DNA of 64,000 nt, taken from positions 2,235,001 through 2,299,000 of the forward strand of contig NZ_JACCBF010000001.1 in NCBI RefSeq assembly GCF_013409625.1. Direction: 5' to 3'. The notes beneath the pieces were generated by a model, which did no database searches, had not been told where the DNA came from, and worked only from the letters and a program-made list of their open reading frames with translations. The position numbers were made by a program, and so were the translations under genes. The stretch's first letter is position 1. Each line of letters begins with the position of its first letter. The stretch is from Nocardioides kongjuensis (GTDB lineage: Bacteria > Actinomycetota > Actinomycetes > Propionibacteriales > Nocardioidaceae). Shown piece after piece: positions 27,039 to 36,400 of this stretch.

Positions 27039-30000
27039 ATGGTGGAGCCGTCCATCTCCGATCCCGAGGCAGGTTCGATCATGCTCCTCACGCGCCGCCA
27101 CGCCGACGACCCACTGACGCCCTCATCGATTGCCGACTCGGGCCGGAAGTCCGCACGACACCGCAGGCCCGGCGGCCGGTTCCGGGCCCGCCTGCGCGCG
27201 CACCTGCGCGCCCGGAGGAGCCCCGTCGCCCTCGCGACGGCCCTCGCCGTACCGCTGGCGCTCGGGCTGCAGGTCGTCACGCCCGTCGCTAACGGCGATC
27301 CCGGCCCCGTGGGCAGCGGCTTCACGGTGACGACCGGCGACCTTGCCTTCATCCTCAAGCAGATCAAGATCGCCGAGCGCCACGCCGCCACCCTGTCGCC
27401 GGCGCATCCCTGCAGCACCTTGGTCAACCAGCCCGGTGACGGCATCCCGGACGCCGAGCAGGTCCCCGACATCCTCACGTCCTACGGCCTGCGCACCGTC
27501 GACGGGAGCTGCAACAACCTCAAGGCGGGCGACGAGAACTTCGCCGCCGCCGACCAGCCGTTCCCGCGCCTGACGAACCCGAAGTTCCGCCCGGCCGAGG
27601 ACGTCCCGCCGGGCTTCGGTCCTCCGGGATCGACGTCGTACGCCCAGAAGAAGGGCAACGTCTTCGACTCCCAGCCCCGGGTGATCAGCAACCTGATCGT
27701 GGACCAGACCTCGACCAACCCGGCGGCGATCGCCGCGGCGCAGTTCCCGGTGCGCAGCCAGGGCAACACCGGTGTCGTGCCCTGCACGACCGACCCCGAC
27801 CCGAACGCGGACCCGCCCGTCGCGGGCGTGCCGGACGGCTGCGTGCCCAGTCACAAGACGCTGTTCATCCCCAACGTGACCACCGACGTCGGCCTCTCGC
27901 CGCCGTACAACAGCCTGTTCACGTTCTTCGGCCAGTTCTTCGACCACGGCGTCGACCAGACGGTCAAGAGCGGCGGCACGGTGTTCGTCCCGCTCAAGGC
28001 GGACGACCCGCTGCGCACGCTCGGCCCGGACGGCAAGCCCGGCACGGGTGACGAGGTGCCCGCCTCCCAGGCCTTCATGGTCCTGACCCGCGCGCAGAAC
28101 CAGCCCGGGCCCGACGGCGTGCTCGGCGACGACCCGGCCACCCCGGCCGACGAGAGCGCCGACGACGTCCAGAACGCCAACAACACCGACACGCCCTGGG
28201 TCGACCAGAGCCAGACCTACACCTCCCACGCCTCGCACCAGGTCTTCCTGCGCGCGTACGCCGCGAGCAGCCGGCCCGGCCCCTACGGCGCGAGCAACCC
28301 GGCGTCGGTGTCGACCGGCAAGTTCCTCGACGGCCTGCCCGCCGGCCAGACCTACGCCGGCTCGCCCGACGGCACCGAGGGCATCAGCACCTGGGCCTCG
28401 GTCAAGAAGCAGGCGGCGGAGCGGCTCGGTCTCGAGCTCGTCGACATGGACGCCCTCAACGTCCCGATGCTCGCGACCGACCCGTACGGGAAGTTCATCC
28501 CGGGCCCGGCCCGCGGCCTCCCGCAGTACGTCACGAAGACCGGCCTGGTCGAGGGCGACCTCGCGAACCCGGTCCCGGTCCCGGCCAACGTGCTGCACTT
28601 CGACACTCCGTTCCTGACCGACATCGCCCACAACGCGGACCCGAGTCCTCAGGACACCGATCACAACCCGGGAACCCCGCCCGTGCCGCCGGTCCCCGAC
28701 GCGGACGACACCCCGTCCGCCGACTTCGCGAGCCAGCAGCCCGGGACCTACGACGACGAGATGCTCGACGCGCACTTCGCCTGCGGCGACGGCAGGTGCA
28801 ACGAGAACATCGCGCTGTCGACGATCCACCAGATCTTCCACTCCGAGCACAACCGGCTCGCCGCGGAGATCGACCAGGTCCTGACCGGTGACACCAGCGC
28901 GGCGGGCATCGCCGCCCTGGCGGACTGGAAGGCCATCGGGGTCAGCGGCTACGGCTACGGCGAGCGGCTCTTCCAGGCGGCCCGCTTCATCACCGAGATG
29001 CAGTACCAGCACCTGGTCTTCGAGGAGTTCGCGCGCAAGGTCCAGCCGGCGATCCGGCCGTTCCACGTCTACAGCCCGGACATCAACCCGGCGGTCGAGG
29101 CGGAGTTCGCGCACGCGGTCTACCGCTTCGGTCACTCGATGCTCGACGACGACGTGGCCCGCACGAACGCCGACGGCTCCGACAACTCACTGCCACTGCT
29201 GACGGCCTTCCTGAACCCGCCCGAGCTCTTCGACGGCGGATCCGCAGGAACGCTCGGCGCCCGCGCCGGCGCGGGGTCCATCATCATGGGCTCCTCCGAC
29301 CAGGTCGGCAACGAGCTCGACGAGTTCGTGACCGAGACCCTGCGCAACAACCTGCTGGGCCTGCCGCTCGACCTCCCGGCGATCAACATGACCCGCGCCC
29401 GTGACGCCGGCATCCCGCCGCTCAACGACGTGCGTCGGCAGATCTTCGCGGAGACGAACGACGGCCAGCTGGCGCCGTACACGAGCTGGAGCGACTTCGG
29501 GCAGCACCTGAAGCACCCAGAGTCGCTGATCAACTTCGTGGCGGCCTACGGCAAGCACCCGACCATCACCGGGGCCACGACGCTCGCCGCCAAGCGAGCG
29601 GCAGCCCGAGCGATCGTCGACCCGCAGGCCGGTGACGTCCCGCCGGACGACGCGTCGGACTTCATGTTCAGCACCGGCGCCTGGGACAGCAACGCCAACG
29701 GTGTCACCACCACCGGTCTCGACGACGTCGACCTGTGGGTGGGTGGTCTTGCCGAGATCACCAACCTCTTCGGCGGCCTGCTGGGCAGCACGTTCAACTA
29801 CGTGTTCCAGACCCAGCTGGAGAAGCTCCAGGACGGTGACCGGTTCTACTACCTGGCCCGCACGCCCGGCATGAACCTGCGCACCCAGCTCGAGGGCAAC
29901 TCGTTCTCCGAGCTGATCCAGCGCAACACCGACAACACCAACACCCTCAAGGCGGACGCCTTCGCGACGGCCGACTGCAAGTTCCAGCTCTCCCACCTCA

Positions 30001-32771
30001 ACGGCACCTCCGCCGGGTTCGCTCAGTTCGGCTCCGCCGTGGCAGACGACCCGGCGACGCCCGACTGCGACGAGAACCTGCTGCTGTTGCGCAAGCCGGA
30101 CGGCACCATCCAGTACCGGCAGTTCAACTCGGTCGACCCGCCCGGCATCAACGGCCAGTCGGTCTACCAGGGCACCGACGGACCCGACCGGGTCTTCGGC
30201 GGCAACGACAACGACACCTTCTGGGGTGGCAAGGGTCGCGACGTGATCGAGGGCAACGGCGGCGACGACGTGGCACTCGGTGGCGAGGGAAGCGACATCA
30301 TCACCGACCTGTCCGGTGCCGACACCCTCAAGGGCGGTCCCGGCAACGACGCTGCGGACGCCGGCATCGGTGACGACATCATGATGGGCGGCGACGGGCA
30401 GGACGTCCTGAACGGAGGCGCCAACGACAACGAGGAGTTCGCCGGTCCCGGCAACGACTTCGTGATCCTCGGCCAGGGTGCCGACGCCGCCTTCGGCGAC
30501 GGCGGCGACGACTGGATGGAGGGTGGCTCGGGCCAGGACCTGATCCAGGGTGACCACGGGGCACCGTTCTTCGACGACCCTGCCGAGATCGCTCCCGGCA
30601 ACGAGATCATGATCGGCCAGGTCGGCGAGAACGACTACGACGCCGAGGGCGGTGACGACCTCATGGCCGCCAACGCCGCGGTCGACCGCAACGCCGGCGC
30701 CGCCGGCTTCGACTGGGCCTTCCACCAGTACGACACGGTGGGAGCCGACGAGGACATGGCGATCAACAACAACCTGGTCGGCGTGCCGATCCAGGTGGTC
30801 GTCAACCGCGATCGCTGGCAGGAGGTCGAGGGCAACTCGGGTTCGGCGTTCAACGATGCCATCCGGGGCACCGACGACACCCCGACGGCCATCGGTGGCG
30901 CAGGCTTCGCCGGGTGCGACGCGCTCGACCAGGCCGGCGTCGACCGGATCGCCGGGCTCGCCGCCCTGGTGCCGCCGGGCATCATGACGGTGCCGGCATC
31001 CTCGCTCAACGCGAACGCAGCAGCCGGGCGGTGCCCGCTGTCCGGGAATGTCTGGGGTGACGGCGAGATCCTCATCGGTGGCGGCGGAAGCGACACGCTC
31101 ACCGGGCGTGGCGCGAACGACATCATCGACGGCGACCGGTCGCTGAACGTGCGCATCGACGTGCACGCCAACGCGGACGGCACCGGACCGGTCATCGGCA
31201 GCACCCACCTGCTGGAGCACCCGTACCTCACGGGCAGCACCCGCACGCTGCAGCAGGACGTGTTCGCCGGCATCGTGGACCCGGGCCAGCTCGTCATGGA
31301 GCGCGCGATCCTCCCGGCACCTGCCGGCGACCGCGACGCCTCCAGCTCGGCGGCCAACCCGGCGCCTGCGGTGGACACGGCGGTCTTCCTCGGCCCGCGG
31401 TCGAGCTACACCGTCACCTCCGAGGGTGACCACCTGGTCGTCGATCAGACGGGCGCGCTCGGTGCGGCCCAGAAGGTCAGCGACGGCCGGGACACGCTGC
31501 GCAACATCGAGCAGCTGCGGTTCACCAACGATGACGGAACCACGGAGACCGTGGTCCTGGCAGCACCCGATGCACCCACGATCGGGACCGCCACGGCCGG
31601 GCCTTCCTCCGCCGACATCACTTGGACCCCGGCCGCCACCGGCCAGCCGGTCAGCAGCTTCGAGATCCAGGTGCTCAGCGGCGGCGTCCAGCAGGGCGCG
31701 CTCCGCACGGCGCCGTCGACCGACACCAGCGCCCACGTCACGGGCCTGACCAACGGCACCAACTACACCTTCAAGGTGCGTGCGGTCGGCGCCTTCGGCA
31801 CCAGCCCGTACTCCGCCGAGTCGAACGCGGTCACCCCCGCCAACACGGCTCCCGGAGCACCGACGATCGGCACGGCGACCGCGGGGGTCGGCTCCGCGAG
31901 CGTCACCTGGTCCGGGCCGGCGAACAACGGAGGATCGCCGATCACCGGGTTCGTGGTCCAGGCGATCAACGCGGCCAACACCGTGGTCGGCTCGACGACA
32001 GCCGGACCCGGCGCCACCAGCGCCACGGTCACCGGCCTGGCTGCGGGCACATCGGTGCGGCTGCGGGTGGCCGCGGTCAACGCGGTCGGCACCGGCCCGA
32101 ACAGCGCACCGTCGAACGCGGTCACCGTGCAGGCGGACACCACTCCACCGACGGTGACGGCCAGGAACCCGGGCATCAACGCCGTCAACGTCCCGATCGC
32201 CACGACGGTGACCGCAACGTTCAGCGAACCCGTGACCGGCGTCAGCGGCACCACCGTCCGGCTCCGGAACACCGCGACCGGCACCAACGTCACGGCAAGC
32301 GTGACGATGACCGGCAACACGGTCACCCTCACGCCGAGCGCGGCGCTGGCCAACAACACTCAGTACACGGTCACGCTGACCGGCGGTGCCACGGCGATCA
32401 GGGACCTGGCGGGCAACCCGCTGGCGACGACGTCGTGGAGCTTCCGCACGGTGCCCGACCTGGTCGCGCCGACGGTGACCAGCAGGTCACCGTCACCGGG
32501 CCAGAGCGGTGTGGCGGTGGGCGCCAACACCGTGGTGACGTTCAGCGAGCCGGTCACCGGCGTGACGCCGACGACGTTCTTCGTGACCAACAACGCCACG
32601 GGAACCCGGGTGGTCGCAACGATCACCCAGACGCCGGACGGGCGGACATTCACGCTCAACCCGGTCCTCAACCTGCCGGCCGGGAGGACCTTCACGGTCA
32701 CCTTGACCAACGGCATCCGTGACGGCGCGGGCAACAGGCTGGTCGCGGTGACCTGGACGTTCAGCACCTAG
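27039..32771 (+). CDS. Animal-type haem peroxidase with RTX, FN3 and Big_5-like domains
   Basis: The 1910-residue protein is an exported peroxidase-cyclooxygenase superfamily member. A late signal segment (VALATALAVPLALGLQVV, about 64-81) precedes the catalytic domain (about 95-1010). This has the distal haem motif FFGQFFDHGVDQT (His303), GDGRCNENIAL then FHSEHNRLA (about 583-608), and proximal YRFGHSMLDDD (His699). RTX Ca-binding nonapeptides occupy about 1047-1175, two fibronectin III domains lie near 1508-1690, and two Big_5-type Ig domains end the protein. RTX-bearing haem peroxidases of this class (MopA type) oxidise Mn(II) in some alphaproteobacteria. ATG 27081 behind GAGGCAGG is an alternative start. 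It ends at a strong terminator. Confidence 0.9.
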   Translation: MVEPSISDPEAGSIMLLTRRHADDPLTPSSIADSGRKSARHRRPGGRFRARLRAHLRARRSPVALATALAVPLALGLQVVTPVANGDPGPVGSGFTVTTGDLAFILKQIKIAERHAATLSPAHPCSTLVNQPGDGIPDAEQVPDILTSYGLRTVDGSCNNLKAGDENFAAADQPFPRLTNPKFRPAEDVPPGFGPPGSTSYAQKKGNVFDSQPRVISNLIVDQTSTNPAAIAAAQFPVRSQGNTGVVPCTTDPDPNADPPVAGVPDGCVPSHKTLFIPNVTTDVGLSPPYNSLFTFFGQFFDHGVDQTVKSGGTVFVPLKADDPLRTLGPDGKPGTGDEVPASQAFMVLTRAQNQPGPDGVLGDDPATPADESADDVQNANNTDTPWVDQSQTYTSHASHQVFLRAYAASSRPGPYGASNPASVSTGKFLDGLPAGQTYAGSPDGTEGISTWASVKKQAAERLGLELVDMDALNVPMLATDPYGKFIPGPARGLPQYVTKTGLVEGDLANPVPVPANVLHFDTPFLTDIAHNADPSPQDTDHNPGTPPVPPVPDADDTPSADFASQQPGTYDDEMLDAHFACGDGRCNENIALSTIHQIFHSEHNRLAAEIDQVLTGDTSAAGIAALADWKAIGVSGYGYGERLFQAARFITEMQYQHLVFEEFARKVQPAIRPFHVYSPDINPAVEAEFAHAVYRFGHSMLDDDVARTNADGSDNSLPLLTAFLNPPELFDGGSAGTLGARAGAGSIIMGSSDQVGNELDEFVTETLRNNLLGLPLDLPAINMTRARDAGIPPLNDVRRQIFAETNDGQLAPYTSWSDFGQHLKHPESLINFVAAYGKHPTITGATTLAAKRAAARAIVDPQAGDVPPDDASDFMFSTGAWDSNANGVTTTGLDDVDLWVGGLAEITNLFGGLLGSTFNYVFQTQLEKLQDGDRFYYLARTPGMNLRTQLEGNSFSELIQRNTDNTNTLKADAFATADCKFQLSHLNGTSAGFAQFGSAVADDPATPDCDENLLLLRKPDGTIQYRQFNSVDPPGINGQSVYQGTDGPDRVFGGNDNDTFWGGKGRDVIEGNGGDDVALGGEGSDIITDLSGADTLKGGPGNDAADAGIGDDIMMGGDGQDVLNGGANDNEEFAGPGNDFVILGQGADAAFGDGGDDWMEGGSGQDLIQGDHGAPFFDDPAEIAPGNEIMIGQVGENDYDAEGGDDLMAANAAVDRNAGAAGFDWAFHQYDTVGADEDMAINNNLVGVPIQVVVNRDRWQEVEGNSGSAFNDAIRGTDDTPTAIGGAGFAGCDALDQAGVDRIAGLAALVPPGIMTVPASSLNANAAAGRCPLSGNVWGDGEILIGGGGSDTLTGRGANDIIDGDRSLNVRIDVHANADGTGPVIGSTHLLEHPYLTGSTRTLQQDVFAGIVDPGQLVMERAILPAPAGDRDASSSAANPAPAVDTAVFLGPRSSYTVTSEGDHLVVDQTGALGAAQKVSDGRDTLRNIEQLRFTNDDGTTETVVLAAPDAPTIGTATAGPSSADITWTPAATGQPVSSFEIQVLSGGVQQGALRTAPSTDTSAHVTGLTNGTNYTFKVRAVGAFGTSPYSAESNAVTPANTAPGAPTIGTATAGVGSASVTWSGPANNGGSPITGFVVQAINAANTVVGSTTAGPGATSATVTGLAAGTSVRLRVAAVNAVGTGPNSAPSNAVTVQADTTPPTVTARNPGINAVNVPIATTVTATFSEPVTGVSGTTVRLRNTATGTNVTASVTMTGNTVTLTPSAALANNTQYTVTLTGGATAIRDLAGNPLATTSWSFRTVPDLVAPTVTSRSPSPGQSGVAVGANTVVTFSEPVTGVTPTTFFVTNNATGTRVVATITQTPDGRTFTLNPVLNLPAGRTFTVTLTNGIRDGAGNRLVAVTWTFST

Positions 32772-32790
32772 GAGGAGGAGCAGCACCCAG

Positions 32791-32829
32791 GACGGATGCC
32801 CGTGGCCGGAGGCCGCGGGCATCCGTCCG
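32791..32829 (+). terminator. 18-bp stem-loop terminator after the haem peroxidase
   Basis: GGACGGATGCCCGTGGCC (32791-32808) pairs with 32812-32829 around a 3-base loop, with one G-U wobble. It begins 20 bases after the peroxidase stop and separates it from the multicopper oxidase unit. Confidence 0.85.
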
Positions 32830-32888
32830 TTCCGTCCGCGTTCCATGCGTACAAGTTCCGTGCAAGGCCGCCGGTGAACCATCGAGGC

Positions 32889-33467
32889 ATGGACGTGCAC
32901 GCACTGCGCCCAGGCGCCCTCGTCAGCCGGACCAGGTGGGCCGCGCTGGCCGTGGCCCTGCTGGTCGCGGCGACGGCGTACGGCGGCTACCGCGCGATCG
33001 ACCTGGCGAGCAACCCGGTCCCGGACCCGGCGGTCCTGCAGCTCGGGGGCGCGCGGGTCGAGCTGCTCTCGGCCGAGGAGGTCGTCGGCGTCGCGGCCTC
33101 GGACCTGATGAGCGGCATGGGCCACAACATCTCGGGCTGGGTCCCGGAGGACCAGATGATGGTGCAGGTCTGGTTGCGCGTCTCCGCGGGTGACCGCGCG
33201 GCCGGCTACGACGCCGGGCAGCTGCGGGCCTTCTCCCCCGGCTCCAGCCGACCGCTGCTCCCCGTCAGCGGCACGCTCGGCGACGGCACCCTCACCCCAC
33301 ACGCGGTGGTCGAGGGTTCCGTCAGCTTCGTGGTGCCACGCGACTGGACCCACCTCACGCTCGGCGCGACCGGCTCGGACCGGTCGATCGACATTCCCGC
33401 ACTCCCCGCAGCCCCGGGTTCCTCCGGCACGCCGGCTCCCGGCGGCGAGGACCACAGCCACCACTAG
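32889..33467 (+). CDS. Membrane-anchored exported protein with His-rich tail
   Basis: The 192-residue protein has one N-terminal membrane helix (RWAALAVALLVAATAYGGYRA, about 16-37), leaving an extracytoplasmic domain of about 150 residues that looks all-beta (VQVWLRVSAGDRAAGYDAGQ, VEGSVSFVVPRDWTHLTLG). It resembles small cupredoxin-like or DUF-type beta domains, but I do not recognise a family. The tail ends in GGEDHSHH, a potential metal-binding segment. It lies 21 bases before the multicopper oxidase gene and is very likely co-transcribed, so a role in copper delivery or complex formation is plausible. Confidence 0.7.
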   Translation: MDVHALRPGALVSRTRWAALAVALLVAATAYGGYRAIDLASNPVPDPAVLQLGGARVELLSAEEVVGVAASDLMSGMGHNISGWVPEDQMMVQVWLRVSAGDRAAGYDAGQLRAFSPGSSRPLLPVSGTLGDGTLTPHAVVEGSVSFVVPRDWTHLTLGATGSDRSIDIPALPAAPGSSGTPAPGGEDHSHH

Positions 33468-33488
33468 TTCCCAGCCAGGAGGGCAGTC

Positions 33489-36400
33489 ATGACGCCCCGA
33501 CCCGCAACCATGTCTCGGACCGTCCGGACGGACCAGGTCGGCGGCGCGCTCGCCGCCGACCTGCTCGTCGGCCTGCTGTGCTCCGTCGCCGGGTCGGCTT
33601 GGCTGGTCCTCCTCGAGCCGGGCCGGCATGCGGGTCACGGCGCCACGGACGACCCGGCCGGTGCGCTCGTGCAGCTCGGTGCCATGGTGGGCTTCGCCCT
33701 CGTGCCGGCCGTGGCGGTGGTCGTCGTGCTGCTCTCGGCGCGACGTCCCGTGCTCCTGGTCGCCCCCGCGGCAGCGCTGGCCGTCGCGACCGGCGCCCAG
33801 TTGCACGCGTCCTCCGCGGGCGCGACGCCCAGCGTGACCGGGCTGCTCGGGGACACGGCGATGCTGCTCGCCGTCCTGCTGCCCCTGCTCGCCCTGTGCC
33901 GCCGGGCTCGTTCGGCGGTCGGCACGCTGTCGCCACGACGGATGCGGGCGTTCGTCGCCGTCGCGACCGGCGCCGTCACCCTGCTCACCACTGCCGCGCT
34001 GACGTCGGTGGCACCCGCCGCATCCGCGGCCCCCGGCTGCCTCGCCGGTGGGCCCACGGATGCCTCCTTCGACGTCACGGCGATCGACGTCGACATCCCC
34101 GTCAACAGGTTCGGCGACCACGACCCGCAGGGCACCATGTACGCGCTGACCAGCGCGATCCCCGCGATCCGGCAGCAGGAGCAGAGCCAGCAGGTGTCGA
34201 TCGGACTGCGCGACGACCCGATCCAGCCGCTCGTGATCCGCGCCAACGAGGGTGACTGCGTCGCGATCACCTTCACCAACCAGACCTCGCGCGGCTCGGT
34301 CGGCATGCACATCGACGGACTCGAGTTCGCCGTCGACTCCTCCGGCGACCAGGTCGGCAGCAACCCGTCGTCGGCCGCCGGGCCGGGCGACACCGTGACC
34401 TACCGGTACGCCGTGCCCGACGACGCGCGCGCCGAGGGCGGGCACCACATCCATCCCGGCCCCGGCATGCGGGCCGCGGTCGACCATGGCCTGTTCGGCT
34501 CCCTTGTCGTCGAACCCCCGGGGTCGACCTACTGGGACGCCAGCGAGCCGGGCAAGCCGCTCCTCTCCGGCTGGGAGGCGATCATCAAGCCGGCGGGCAT
34601 CGACGTGCCCTGCGACATCGGCAGTCACGAACCGACCTGCGCGTTCCGCGAGGCCGCCCTGCTCCACCACGAGATCGGCAACGACAACGAGCAGCTCACC
34701 GCAAAGGACGGCAGCCTCGTGCCGCTGGTGGACAACACGACCGGCTCCTACCGTCCGGGCAGCTTCGCGATGAACTACCGCAGCGAGTCGTTCCGCAACC
34801 GGCTGCTGGCCTTCCCGAAGGAGAAGAGCCACGCCTACAGCTCCTACACCTTCGGCGAGCCGTCGACGCCCATGATGCGCGGCTACCTAGCCGACCCGAC
34901 GAAGATCCGGCTGATGCACGCCGGTGCGGAGAAATTCCACATCTTCCACCTGCACGGCGGCGGCGACCGCTGGCGCTTCAACCCGGTCTCCGACCCGTCG
35001 TACTACTACGCCGACACCGGCTTGCGGAAGGACCCGGCGACCGACCTGTCGCCCTCGCAGCGACTCGACTCCCAGTCGGTGGGCCCCGGCGAGTCCTACA
35101 ACCTCGAGCTCGAGGGCGGCGCCGGCGGCGTGCAGCAGTCCGCCGGAGACTTCCTCTACCACTGCCACATCGCCAAGCACTACGTCTCGGGCATGTGGGC
35201 GCTGTGGCGGGTCTACGACACCCTGCAGCCCGACCTGGTGCCGTTGCCCGACCGACTGGCCCCGCCCGCACCGGTCGACTCGTCGGGCCTGATCGGGCGC
35301 ACCTACGGCGGCACCAGGATCACGGCCAACAACCTCGACAGCTGGATCCGGCCGCAGCTGCCGCCGTCGGGCATCCCCGCGAACAACCAGGACGCCACGG
35401 TGATGGACTGGAAGATCGCCGGGACGACGGCCCGGCCGGTCTACCTCGGTGCGCCCGCCGACCCGACCGACTTCGTCGAGTCGCCCCACCAGGTCGCCGG
35501 ACAGCCCAACCTGCTGCTGATCGACCGGGACAGGATCGTCGGCAACCGGCCGACCATCCTGTTCAACCCACGCAACGGCAGACCGGCGTACCCCCTCCTG
35601 CGCACGCACATCGGTGGCCGACCACCCTTCACCGGCAACGGGCACACGGGCGCGCCGTACCTCGGCAACAACGCCGGGCAGGCCGGCACCGGCACCGACC
35701 CGTGGGCTCGCCGCACCGACGGGCTGTGCCCGGCGGGTCGCACCACCCGCACCTACAACGTCGTGGCTGTCGCCAAGCCGATCCGGCGGACCCCGACGTT
35801 CGTCGATCCCGACGGCAAGGTGTTCGTGCTGGCCAAGGACAAGACCGCGCTGCTGGCCGATCCCGAGGCAGGCGAACCGCTGGCCATCCGTGCCAACCAG
35901 GGCGACTGCGTGGCTCTCACCCTCAACAGCGAGATCCCGGACTCGGCGGTCTTCGACGGCTTCTCCAAGGTCTCGATGCACATCCACCACGTGCAGTTCG
36001 ACATCCAGGGATCGGACGGCGTCAGCGCCGGCTTCGCCTACGAGCACAGCGTGCGGCCCTACAACCAGGTGGAGCCGACACTGAGCAAGAACGCGCTCAA
36101 GGGGGCGTCCACCATCAGCCTGACCTCGGTGGCGGGACTGAGCGGCCTGGACGCCAACAACAAGGTCGTGGGCAGGTGGATCGCGATCGGCCAGGGCACG
36201 GAGGGCATCGAGATCCGGCAGGTCAAGTCGGTCAACACGAACCTGCGCACCGTCACCCTGACGGCCGCGCTGGGCAAGGCGCACGCGGCTGGGGAGTTCG
36301 CCGGAACCGAGTTCATGCAGAACCGCTGGTACCCGGACGTGCTGCTCGACAACGTCTTCTGGCACGACCACGTCGACGGCATCCACGGCTGGGGTCACGG

